Below, piece after piece: positions 22,888 through 31,188 of a stretch of 64,000 nucleotides of DNA. The DNA is from Stenotrophomonas hibiscicola ATCC 19867 (GTDB lineage: Bacteria; Pseudomonadota; Gammaproteobacteria; Xanthomonadales; Xanthomonadaceae): the NCBI RefSeq assembly GCF_000382065.1, contig NZ_KB907506.1, positions 1 to 64,000 of the forward strand, written 5' to 3'. The notes under the pieces were generated by a model. The model saw only the letters and a list, made by a program, of their open reading frames with translations, had not been told where the DNA came from and did not search any database. Both the position numbers and the translations under genes were made by a program. Each line of letters starts with the position of its first letter. The first letter of the stretch is position 1.

Positions 22888-25530
22888 TCAGGCGGCGACG
22901 ATGTTCACGATCTTGCCCGGCACGATGATGATCTTGCGCACCGTCAGGCCTTCCAGGAACTTGGCCGCGTTGGGCTCGGCCAGCGCCAGTGCCTCCACCT
23001 GCTCGCGCGCGGCGTCGGCCGCCACGTCGATGGTGCCACGCAGCTTGCCGTTGACCTGCACCGCCAGGGTCAGCGCGTCGCGCACCAGCGCACTGGCATC
23101 GGCCTGCGGGAACGGTTGGTCTTCCAGCAGCGTCTCCGCGTGACCCAGCACCTGCCACAGGGCGTGGCTGGCATGCGGGGTGATCGGGTTCAGCAGCAGC
23201 ACGATGGCCTGCAGCGCTTCCTGGCGCACCGCACGGCCCTGCTCACTGCCGTCCTCGAACTTGGCCAGTGCGTTCATCAACTCCATCACCGCAGCGATCG
23301 CGGTGTTGAAGCTGTGGCGGCGGCCGTAGTCGTCACCGACCTTGCCGATGGTTTCGTGGGTCTTGCGGCGCAGCGCCTTCTGGTTGGCGTCCAGTGCTGC
23401 AACATCCAGCGCCGGGGCGGCGCCGTCGGCGGCATGCTTCTGCACCTGGGCCCAGAGGCGGCGCAGGAAGCGGGCCATCCCGTCCACGCCGGCCTCGTTC
23501 CACTCCAGCGACTGCTCCGGCGGCGCGGCGAACATCGAGAACAGGCGCACGGTGTCGGCGCCGTACTTGCCGACCATCGCCTGCGGGTCCACGCCGTTGT
23601 TCTTCGACTTGGACATCTTCTCGGTGCCACCGACCACCACCGGCTGGCCGTCGGCGATCAGGGTGGCGCCGGTGATGCGGCCGCGCTCGTCGCGCTGCAC
23701 TTCCACATCGGCCGGATTGATCCAGTCCTTCGAGCCGTCCGGGTTCGGGCGGTAATAGGTTTCGGCGATCACCATGCCCTGGCACAGCAGGTTGCGCGCC
23801 GGTTCGTTGCTGTCCACCATCCGCGCGTCGCGCAGCAGCTTGTGGTAGAAGCGGAAATACATCAGGTGCAGGATCGCGTGCTCGATGCCACCGATGTACT
23901 GGTCCACCGGCAGCCAGTAGTTGCCGCGCTTGTCGACAGCGTCACGGGCACCCGGCGAGGTGTAGCGGGCGTAATACCAGCTCGACTCCATGAAGGTGTC
24001 GAAGGTATCGGTCTCGCGCTCGGCCGCACCGCCGCAGTCCGGGCAGGTGGTCTTGCGCCATTCCGGGTCGGTCTTGATCGGCGAACCGGTACCCGAGAAC
24101 GCCACGTCCTCCGGCAGCACCACCGGCAGTTGTTCTTCCGGCACCGGCACCGCGCCGCACTTGGCGCAGTAGATCACCGGAATCGGGCAGCCCCAGTAGC
24201 GCTGGCGGCTCACGCCCCAGTCGCGCAGGCGGTAGTTGACGCGGCGCTGGCCCTGGGCCTTGCGCTCGAAGCGTTCGGCCAGCGCTTCGAACGCGCCCTG
24301 GAAGTCCAGGCCGTCGAATTCGGCCGAGTTGACCAGCTCGAAGGCACGGCTCTTGTCGCTGTACCAGTCCTGCCAGCGGCTGCCGTCCCAGGTGCGCTCT
24401 TCGTCGGTGCGCGGATCCTTCAGCGCGATGACCTGCTTGATCGGCAGCCCGTACTTGTTGGCCACTTCATTGTCGCGCTGGTCATGGCCCGGCACCGCCA
24501 TCACCGCGCCGGTGCCGTAGCCCATCAGCACGAAGTTGGCGACCCACACCGGGACCGGCTCGCCGGTCACCGGGTGCAGCGCGCGCAGGCCGGTATCCAT
24601 GCCGCGCTTTTCCTGGGTTTCCAGCTCGGCTTCGGACACCCCCCCCTGCTTCAGGTCGACCAGCAGCGCGGCCAGTTCCGGATTGTTCTTCGCCGCGTGC
24701 AGCGCCAGCGGGTGTTCGGCGGCAATCGACACGAAGGTCACGCCCATCACCGTGTCCGGGCGGGTGGTGAACACACGCAGCGGGTCCAGCGCGCTGCCGT
24801 CGACATCGCGCACGTCGAACTGGATTTCCAGGCCTTCGGAACGGCCGATCCAGTTACGCTGCATGGTCTTGACCGATTCCGGCCAGCCGTCCAGCTCGTC
24901 CAGGCCATCCAGCAGCTCCTGGGCATAGTCGGTGATGCGCAGGAACCACTGCGGGATCTCGCGCTTCTCGACCAGGGCACCCGAGCGCCAGCCGCGGCCG
25001 TCGATGACCTGCTCGTTGGCCAGCACGGTCTGGTCGACCGGGTCCCAGTTCACCACCGCATTGCGGCGATAGGCCAGGCCCTTGCGCATCAGGCGGGTGA
25101 ACATGCGCTGCTCGTGGACGTAATAGTCCGGGCGGCAGGTGGCGAACTCGCGCGACCAGTCGATGGCGTAGCCCAGCGACTTCAGCTGGCTGCGCATGTG
25201 GTCGATGTTCTTGTAGGTCCACGCCGCCGGCGCGGTCTTGTTCTTGATCGCGGCGTTTTCCGCCGGCAGGCCGAACGCGTCCCAGCCCATCGGCTGCAGC
25301 ACGTTGTGGCCGGTCATGCGCTTGTAGCGGCTGATCACGTCGCCAATCGTGTAATTGCGCACGTGGCCCATGTGCAGCGCACCGGACGGGTACGGAAGCA
25401 TCGACAGGCAGTAGTACTTCGGCTTGTCCGAAGTCTCGTCGACCTCGAAGGCACGGGTAGCGTCCCAGTATTGCTGGGCGGCGGATTCAACCTGCTGCGG
25501 GTCGTAGGCGTTGGTTTCAGCGCTGGTCAT
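22888..25530 (-). CDS. leuS: Leucyl-tRNA synthetase
   Basis: This class I synthetase charges tRNA-Leu. The 880-residue protein has HMGH (HIGH motif) at residues 53-56, the CP1 editing domain in the middle (TTRPDTVMGVTFVSIAAEHP), a zinc-finger-like CPDCGG region, KMSKSKNNGVDP and the C-terminal anticodon and Leu-specific domains ending VPGKIVNIVAA. I chose the ATG at 25530 (MTSAETNAYDPQQ). A run of eight Cs near 24640-24647 lies inside the coding sequence; the frame is intact across it. lptE follows after a 134-bp gap. Confidence 0.97.
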   Translation of the reverse strand: MTSAETNAYDPQQVESAAQQYWDATRAFEVDETSDKPKYYCLSMLPYPSGALHMGHVRNYTIGDVISRYKRMTGHNVLQPMGWDAFGLPAENAAIKNKTAPAAWTYKNIDHMRSQLKSLGYAIDWSREFATCRPDYYVHEQRMFTRLMRKGLAYRRNAVVNWDPVDQTVLANEQVIDGRGWRSGALVEKREIPQWFLRITDYAQELLDGLDELDGWPESVKTMQRNWIGRSEGLEIQFDVRDVDGSALDPLRVFTTRPDTVMGVTFVSIAAEHPLALHAAKNNPELAALLVDLKQGGVSEAELETQEKRGMDTGLRALHPVTGEPVPVWVANFVLMGYGTGAVMAVPGHDQRDNEVANKYGLPIKQVIALKDPRTDEERTWDGSRWQDWYSDKSRAFELVNSAEFDGLDFQGAFEALAERFERKAQGQRRVNYRLRDWGVSRQRYWGCPIPVIYCAKCGAVPVPEEQLPVVLPEDVAFSGTGSPIKTDPEWRKTTCPDCGGAAERETDTFDTFMESSWYYARYTSPGARDAVDKRGNYWLPVDQYIGGIEHAILHLMYFRFYHKLLRDARMVDSNEPARNLLCQGMVIAETYYRPNPDGSKDWINPADVEVQRDERGRITGATLIADGQPVVVGGTEKMSKSKNNGVDPQAMVGKYGADTVRLFSMFAAPPEQSLEWNEAGVDGMARFLRRLWAQVQKHAADGAAPALDVAALDANQKALRRKTHETIGKVGDDYGRRHSFNTAIAAVMELMNALAKFEDGSEQGRAVRQEALQAIVLLLNPITPHASHALWQVLGHAETLLEDQPFPQADASALVRDALTLAVQVNGKLRGTIDVAADAAREQVEALALAEPNAAKFLEGLTVRKIIIVPGKIVNIVAA

Positions 25531-25635
25531 GGAACACGCGGATGCGGCGGCAAAGCGGTACAGCGTACCGCAGTGCGGCAAACGTCTCCAATCCTGCCCG
25601 CCGGAGGCAGGCGCCGCGACGCCCTGGGAGGCGTC

Positions 25636-26238
25636 TCAGCGTGGGCGCGACAGCGGCAGGGCCGCCCCCAGCCAGACTGCCCAGCACGCAAACGCCAGCC
25701 GTTGTGCCAGCGGCGCCGGCAGTACGCCCTGCAGGGCAAACGCGGCCAGCGCGGCCAGCATGCCGCAGCCCAGCGCCAGTACGCCCAGCGCGCGGCCATG
25801 CACCTGGCGCAGACCGGATACGGCCAGCAGCAGGGTTCCGGCGACAAAACCCAGCACCCAGATCATCCAGGCGCTGGCATGCAGTTGGCTGGCCGGCCCG
25901 TGCAGGTCATCCACATCCAGCGGCAGCAACCCCATCGCGGCGAAGGCCAACCCGGCCAGCAGCAGCATCTGGCTGCCCACCCGTGGCGCCCAGCCGGCGG
26001 TTGCCGGCAGCCCGCGGCGCAGGCACTCGGCCACGATCGCCGCCAGCAGGCCCGGCAGCACGAAGCCCAGCAGATTGAAGGCCAGCGCATGCGGCACCCC
26101 CTGCGCGCCCAGCAGTGCCACCGGATGACGGGCTTGTGCGTAGCCGTCCAGGCCGGCGCCGAAACCGATCACCGCCAGTACAAACAGCAGCGCGGCGACC
26201 AGGCCAGGCAGGCGCAGCAACGGGGACAGGGACGACAT
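25636..26238 (-). CDS. DUF998-like integral membrane protein
   Basis: A 200-residue protein with about six hydrophobic segments (around residues 12-30, 45-68, 80-100, 118-140, 145-170 and 178-195) and no other recognisable domain. The pattern, the short GYAQARHPVALLGAQGVPHA loop after helix 1 and the length match DUF998-type membrane proteins of unknown function. It is upstream of leuS by 105 bp on the same strand and divergent from cnoX. A second protein of the same general type is at 46397-47014. No function is proposed. Confidence 0.78.
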   Translation of the reverse strand: MSSLSPLLRLPGLVAALLFVLAVIGFGAGLDGYAQARHPVALLGAQGVPHALAFNLLGFVLPGLLAAIVAECLRRGLPATAGWAPRVGSQMLLLAGLAFAAMGLLPLDVDDLHGPASQLHASAWMIWVLGFVAGTLLLAVSGLRQVHGRALGVLALGCGMLAALAAFALQGVLPAPLAQRLAFACWAVWLGAALPLSRPR

Positions 26239-26300
26239 GCAGACTCCGGAAAGTACGGCGAGAGGAAGACTGCATTGTCAGGCATTTACCACAACCCGGG

Positions 26301-26331
26301 TTGAGACCGGCATCGATCGTCACCATAGAAT
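26301..26331 (+). promoter_or_regulatory. Candidate sigma-70 promoter of cnoX
   Basis: TTGAGA (26301-26306) and TAGAAT (26326-26331) are separated by 19 bp, two more than ideal, in an otherwise GC-rich gap. Transcription would start about 25 bp before the ATG at 26364. Confidence 0.45.
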
Positions 26332-26363
26332 CGGACTCCAGACGCCAAACGATGCCTCCCCCC

Positions 26364-27221
26364 ATGACCGAGACGACCTACGTATTCGACGCCACCACTG
26401 CGACCTTCGAGGCCGAAGTCCTGCAGAAGTCGCTGCAGACGCCGGTGCTGGTCGACTTCTGGGCCACCTGGTGCGGGCCGTGCAAGACCCTGGGGCCAAT
26501 GCTGGAAAAACTGGCCGCCGAGTACAACGGCGCCTTCGAACTGGCCAAGGTCGATGTCGACAAGGAACAGCAGATCGCAGCGGCCTTCCAGATCCGCTCG
26601 GTGCCGACCGTGTTCCTGGTCAAGGGCGGCCAGCTGGTGGATGGCTTCCCGGGCGCGATTCCGGAAGGCCAGCTGCGTGAGTTCCTGGCCCAGCACGGCA
26701 TCGTGCCGGCCGATGTCGGCGACGCCGCGCCCGAAGATGACGCCCCGCTGGACCCGCAGGCGCAGGTCGATGTGCTGCGTGCCCAGATCGCCGCCGAGCC
26801 GGACAAGGACGAACTGAAGCTCGACCTGGCCCTGGCCCTGCTGCAGATCGGTGGCGTGGACGAAGCCGGCACCCTGATCGACGGCCTGCCCGCCAATCTG
26901 GCCACCGACGACCGCGCCGTGCGTGCCCGCGCCCGCCTGGCCTTCGCCGCCGCGCTGAAGGATGCCCCGGCCGCTGAAGTGCTGGACGCCCGCATCGCCG
27001 CCGATGGCAAGGACCTCAAGGCCCGCCATCTGCGCGGCGTGCAACTGTTGCTCGGGGGCCATGACGAAGCTGCGTTGGCCCAGTTCCTGGAAATGCTGCG
27101 GATCGACCGCACGTTCGAGGAAGGGCTGCCGCGCAAGGCCCTGATCGACGCCTTCAATGTGATCTCCGACGAGGACCTGGTCGGCCAGTACCGTCGCCGG
27201 ATGGCCTCGCTGCTGTTCTGA
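26364..27221 (+). CDS. cnoX: Thioredoxin-TPR co-chaperone CnoX (YbbN)
   Basis: CnoX (YbbN) is a chaperedoxin that protects substrates from overoxidation and passes them to GroEL and DnaK. The product of 285 residues has a thioredoxin domain (about 5-110) with the motif WCGPC at 36-40, then a TPR-like helical C-terminal half (QVDVLRAQIAAEP onward) ending RRRMASLLF. Here both active-site cysteines are present, whereas E. coli CnoX has SxxC, so it may keep redox activity. I chose the ATG at 26364 (MTETTYVF); an in-frame ATG at 26352 adds four residues and is equally possible. Confidence 0.9.
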   Translation: MTETTYVFDATTATFEAEVLQKSLQTPVLVDFWATWCGPCKTLGPMLEKLAAEYNGAFELAKVDVDKEQQIAAAFQIRSVPTVFLVKGGQLVDGFPGAIPEGQLREFLAQHGIVPADVGDAAPEDDAPLDPQAQVDVLRAQIAAEPDKDELKLDLALALLQIGGVDEAGTLIDGLPANLATDDRAVRARARLAFAAALKDAPAAEVLDARIAADGKDLKARHLRGVQLLLGGHDEAALAQFLEMLRIDRTFEEGLPRKALIDAFNVISDEDLVGQYRRRMASLLF

Positions 27222-27403
27222 ACGGGAGCCGTCCTCGTTCAGAATCCCTGCACTGAACGCGGGCAATAATGCACTGGATGGCGGCCGTGCGGCCGCCACG
27301 ATCCGTTCGGGGGGATGAGGTCGGGGCCATGGGGTCTTGCAGCTGCGCCCCCGCATTGCCGGGATTGCAAACTGTGACCTTCGTCCGCTCGCTGTCGTTC
27401 GCC

Positions 27404-29029
27404 ATGCGCTTCCAGGGCGCGCTGCTCTGCGCTCTTCTCTTCCTGCCGGCCATTGCCGCGGCCCAGGACTGGAACTACCGGGTCCGTCCCGGCGATACCC
27501 TGTGGGACCTGGGTGGCCTGTATCTCAAGCCCTCGGTACGCTGGCAGCAGCTGCAACAGCACAACCGCATCGACAACCCCTACCAGCTGCCGCCGGGGCA
27601 GCTGCTGCGCTTCCCGATCAGCTGGCTGCGCATCGAACCAGCCCCCGCCCGCGTGCTGTCGGTAAGGGGCAAGGTCGAACTGTCCGGCGCCGATGGCAGC
27701 GCCACGCGCGCGCTACTGGCCGGGGAACAGCTTCGCATCGGTGACACGGTGCAGACCGAGGGCGACTCCAGCGTCACGCTTGAATTCGCCGACGCTTCCC
27801 GCCTGCAGCTGCGCGAGCATTCCCGGCTGCGCCTGGACCAGCTCAGCCGTTACGGCCACACCGGCATGGTCGATACCCGCGTGCGCCTCCAGCAGGGCCG
27901 CGCCAGCAACCGGGTGACGCCTGCCCGTGGCCCCGCCTCGCGCTACATCATCGATGCACCTACGGCGACCAGCAGCGTACGCGGTACCGTATTCCGGGTC
28001 AGCGCCGGTGACGCCGGCCACGTGGCTGCCACCGAAGTGCTGCAGGGCAAGGTGCAGGTCGGCAACATCCACGGCAAGCGCCTGGTCCAGCCTGGACAGG
28101 CCAGCCTCAGCAGCAGCGCCGATACGGCGCCGGATGCTGTCTCCGCGCTTCTTCCAGCACCGCAGCTGCGCAGCGACGGCATGCGCCTGGCGCCCTTGCC
28201 GGCCCTCCTCGCCTGGGACCCCGTCGACGGCGCCGCCCGCTACCGCGTTGAAGTGGTGCTGTCGGCAACGCCGGAAATCCTGCTGTTTGCCGCCACCACC
28301 ACCGATACCCGGCTGGCGATCGGCGACCTGCCCCCCGGCCAGTTGCGCATCCTGTTGCGCGCCGTGGATGCGCAGGGTGTGGAAGGCCTCGACGCCAGCG
28401 CCGATTTCGAACTCGGCGACCAGCCCCCGCCGCCACTGACGGTGGCCCCGCTGCACGGGCAGACCATCAACAGCGACCGACCGCGCTTCCGTTGGAGCCA
28501 GGCGCCCGGTGCGCGCAGCAGCGTGCTGCAGATTGCCGCCGAGCCGAACTTCGAGCAACCGCTGCAGGAACAAAGCACCCCGGTCACCGACCTGCGCCTG
28601 GCGCAGCCGCTGCCGCCCGGCCAGTACTTCTGGCGGGTGGCCTCGCGCGATGGCAACGGCCACCAGGGCCGCTATGGCCAGGCCCTGCCCTTGCAACTGA
28701 GCAATGAACCGGTCGACCCGGCCCTGCAGCCGCCTGAGGTCACGCGTGGCGAACTGACCCTCCGCTGGCAGGCCGGCAGCGAAGGCCAGCGGTACCGGGT
28801 GCAGGTGGACCGTCGAGGCGACTTCCGGGCCCCCCTGGTCGACCAGACCGTAAGCGAGCCGCAGGTCAGCTTCAAGCAGCCGTGGAGCGGCACCCTGCAT
28901 GTGCGCGTGCAGTACATCGACGACGACGGGCATGCGGGCGAGTACTCGCCGGCCCAGCAGATCAAGCTGCCTTGCCGTCTGTGCTACGGCGCTGGTGGCG
29001 GCGCCCTGCTGCTGTTGCTGTTGTTATGA
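27404..29029 (+). CDS. LysM and FecR domain periplasmic protein
   Basis: A 541-residue exported protein with signal peptide MRFQGALLCALLFLPAIAAA. Next come a LysM peptidoglycan-binding domain (YRVRPGDTLWDL, about 25-72), a FecR domain (about 95-215: IGDTVQTEGDSSVTLEFAD, then SSVRGTVFRV), two fibronectin-like segments (about 265-350 and 355-440) and a short cysteine-containing stretch before a C-terminal run of leucines. It may anchor to the wall or membrane and sense envelope state. The ATG at 27404 opens the signal peptide; a GTG at 27374 is an alternative. The stop overlaps the CHASE2-GGDEF start (ATGA), so the two are coupled. LysM-FecR proteins next to CHASE2 signalling proteins are a recurring pair. 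Confidence 0.86.
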   Translation: MRFQGALLCALLFLPAIAAAQDWNYRVRPGDTLWDLGGLYLKPSVRWQQLQQHNRIDNPYQLPPGQLLRFPISWLRIEPAPARVLSVRGKVELSGADGSATRALLAGEQLRIGDTVQTEGDSSVTLEFADASRLQLREHSRLRLDQLSRYGHTGMVDTRVRLQQGRASNRVTPARGPASRYIIDAPTATSSVRGTVFRVSAGDAGHVAATEVLQGKVQVGNIHGKRLVQPGQASLSSSADTAPDAVSALLPAPQLRSDGMRLAPLPALLAWDPVDGAARYRVEVVLSATPEILLFAATTTDTRLAIGDLPPGQLRILLRAVDAQGVEGLDASADFELGDQPPPPLTVAPLHGQTINSDRPRFRWSQAPGARSSVLQIAAEPNFEQPLQEQSTPVTDLRLAQPLPPGQYFWRVASRDGNGHQGRYGQALPLQLSNEPVDPALQPPEVTRGELTLRWQAGSEGQRYRVQVDRRGDFRAPLVDQTVSEPQVSFKQPWSGTLHVRVQYIDDDGHAGEYSPAQQIKLPCRLCYGAGGGALLLLLLL

Positions 29030-30651
29030 GGCGCTCGCCGCTGCCGTGGTCGAAGCGGATTCTGCTGGCACTGCTGGCCGGCGTGCTGACGGTGATCGCC
29101 AGCCACGGCCAGTGGCTGTGGCGCCAGGACGAAGCCGCCTATGACGCCATGGTTGGGAATTGGGAGTACCGCCCCGACCCCAGCGTGCTGATCGTGGCCA
29201 TCGACGAGGGCAGCCTGCAGCGCATCGGCCAATGGCCCTGGCCCCGTTCGGTCCATGCGCGCCTGCTGGACCGGCTGACCGACGCCGGCGCCGAGCGCAT
29301 CGCACTGGACCTGATGCTGTCTGAGCCGGATCGACGCGACAGCCAGCAGGACGATGAACTGGCCACAGCGATCCGCCGCAGTGGCCGGGTGGTGCTGCCA
29401 GTGCTGGCGGCGCCGGCCGCCGGCGACCGCATGGCCGAGGAAATGCTGCCGATTCCGCAGATCGCGAGCAGTGCTGCGGCAATCGGCCATACCGATGTGG
29501 AAGTGGACGGCGATGGCGTCGCGCGCGGTGTGTATCTGCATGCGGGCATCGGCAAGGCCCATTGGCCGGCATTGGGCCTGGCGCTGGCCGACCTGCCGCC
29601 GGGCACGGTGCACGGCCTGCCCGATCCCGATCCGCAGATCGGTTCGCCCTATCAGTGGCGACGCGACGACTACGTGCGCGTGCGCTATGCGGGGCCGCCC
29701 GAGCGCCTGCCGCAGGTGTCCTATGCCGACGTACTTGATGGTCACGTGGACACGGCGATGCTGCATGGCCGCCGCATCGTGGTGGGCATGACGGCCAGCG
29801 GCATCGCACCGCGGCTGTTGACCCCGACCACCCGCGAGTACTGGATGAGCGGCAGCGAATACCAGGCCAACATCGCGTCGATGCTGCTGCAGCACAAGCA
29901 GATCGATCTGCTGCCACGCCTCTGGCAGCACGCCATCAGCGGCGTGCTGGCCGCGTTGTGCGTGCTCCTGCTCGGCCTGCGCCTGCCATGGCTTGCCGCA
30001 CTGTGCTCGCTGCCGCTTCCACCGCTGCTGAGCTGGTTGCTGTTGCGTGCCGGTGACCTGTGGTGGGCACCGGCAAGCGCAATGCTGGGCATCCTGCTGG
30101 TGTTGCTGTCCTGGGCGATCTGGCGGATCTCGGCCTGGCACCGCCAGGCCAACCGTGATGCGCTGACCGGCCTCGGCAATCGCCTGCGTTTCGAGCAGTC
30201 ACTGCAGCAGGAATGCGATGCCGCGCGCCGCAGTGGCAGGTCCTTGAGCCTGGCACTGATCGACGTCGACCATTTCAAGCGCCACAACGACCGCCACGGG
30301 CATCAGGTCGGCGACCGCGTGCTGCGCGATGTTGCACGGCTGATCGGTGCGCATGCACGGCGCCCACGCGACATGGCCGCGCGCTACGGTGGCGATGAGT
30401 TCGCACTGGTGCTTCCGGATACCCCGGCCGAAGGCGCACGCCAGGTCGTCGAGGACCTGATCGCCTGCGTGCGTGTACTACCGGCCCCCGGTGATGGCAG
30501 CGACGGTGCCGTCACCCTCACCATCGGCGTGTTCACCCGCGTGCCTGACGGCACGCTGCAACCGCATCATTTCGTCGAAGGCGCCGACGCCGCGTTGTAC
30601 CAGGCCAAGGCCAACGGCCGCGACGGGTATGTGATCGACGACAAGGCGTGA
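29026..30651 (+). CDS. CHASE2-GGDEF diguanylate cyclase
   Basis: A membrane-bound diguanylate cyclase of 541 residues that should make cyclic-di-GMP from two GTP. An N-terminal membrane helix (about 11-28) leads into an extracytoplasmic CHASE2 sensor (about 30-300: ILIVAIDEGSLQRIGQWPWP-like core, then GSEYQANIASMLL). Three transmembrane helices follow (about 305-375), then a GGDEF domain. The active site GGDEF is intact at 455-459 and is preceded five residues earlier by RPRD (446-449), an RxxD inhibitory site, so product inhibition is expected. The start overlaps the stop of the LysM-FecR gene, its likely signal partner. Confidence 0.92.
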   Translation: MRRSPLPWSKRILLALLAGVLTVIASHGQWLWRQDEAAYDAMVGNWEYRPDPSVLIVAIDEGSLQRIGQWPWPRSVHARLLDRLTDAGAERIALDLMLSEPDRRDSQQDDELATAIRRSGRVVLPVLAAPAAGDRMAEEMLPIPQIASSAAAIGHTDVEVDGDGVARGVYLHAGIGKAHWPALGLALADLPPGTVHGLPDPDPQIGSPYQWRRDDYVRVRYAGPPERLPQVSYADVLDGHVDTAMLHGRRIVVGMTASGIAPRLLTPTTREYWMSGSEYQANIASMLLQHKQIDLLPRLWQHAISGVLAALCVLLLGLRLPWLAALCSLPLPPLLSWLLLRAGDLWWAPASAMLGILLVLLSWAIWRISAWHRQANRDALTGLGNRLRFEQSLQQECDAARRSGRSLSLALIDVDHFKRHNDRHGHQVGDRVLRDVARLIGAHARRPRDMAARYGGDEFALVLPDTPAEGARQVVEDLIACVRVLPAPGDGSDGAVTLTIGVFTRVPDGTLQPHHFVEGADAALYQAKANGRDGYVIDDKA

Positions 30652-30728
30652 CCCTCGCCGCCGCCGGGGTGCAACATACGCATGCGAATGGCTAGACTGG
30701 GCGCCTCGCCCTGCGTCCCCGCACCCGC

Positions 30729-31181
30729 ATGAATGCCCACCTGTTCCGCTTCGGTATCAATCTCTGGCCACCGTTCCTGTTCACCGGCATCCATGTCACC
30801 CGCATCACGCCGGACTACCGGCAGATAGATGTCGAGCTGCGCCTGCGGCCATGGAACCGCAACTACGTCGGCACGCACTTTGGCGGCAGCCTGTTCGCGA
30901 TGACCGATCCATTCTGGATGCTGGGCCTGCTGCACATCCTCGGGCGCGACTACTACGTGTGGGACCGAGCAGGCGCCATCGACTTCCTCAAGCCCGGCCG
31001 CGGCACCGTACGCACGTCATTCCGCATCGACGACGCGCTGCTGGATGAACTGCGCACGGAAGCAGCCAGTGGTGAGAAGGTGCTGCGCTGGTTCAGCAAC
31101 GACGTGGTCGATGAGAGCGGCGAAGTGGTCGCCCAAGTGCGCAAGCAGGTCTACCTGCGGTTGAAGCCACACGCACGCTGA
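30729..31181 (+). CDS. DUF4442 hotdog-fold thioesterase-like protein
   Basis: A 150-residue protein with the hotdog-fold DUF4442 pattern: FGINLWPPFLFTGI at the N-terminus and the NYVGTHFGGSLFAMTDPFWM helix region typical of PaaI-like thioesterases. Members are presumed acyl-CoA thioesterases; a catalytic residue cannot be fixed and the substrate is unknown. It is convergent with the next gene, only 7 bp away, and follows the diguanylate cyclase by 77 bp. A TAGACT box at 30693 may mark its own promoter. Confidence 0.85.
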   Translation: MNAHLFRFGINLWPPFLFTGIHVTRITPDYRQIDVELRLRPWNRNYVGTHFGGSLFAMTDPFWMLGLLHILGRDYYVWDRAGAIDFLKPGRGTVRTSFRIDDALLDELRTEAASGEKVLRWFSNDVVDESGEVVAQVRKQVYLRLKPHAR

Positions 31182-31188
31182 GCGCGCC

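Noticed and set aside
24635..24650. Run of eight Cs in leuS as a phase-variable tract
   Set aside because: The frame is intact and the gene is essential, so programmed slippage is unlikely; it may be an assembly-sensitive spot.
23116..26304. Plus-strand open frame of over 1000 codons opposite leuS
   Set aside because: It covers leuS and the DUF998 gene antisense. Composition is Arg/His/Gln-rich without domains.
30651..30729. Promoter with TGCAAC and TAGACT upstream of the DUF4442 gene
   Set aside because: The -10 is fair but the -35 matches poorly; not enough to list as a feature.
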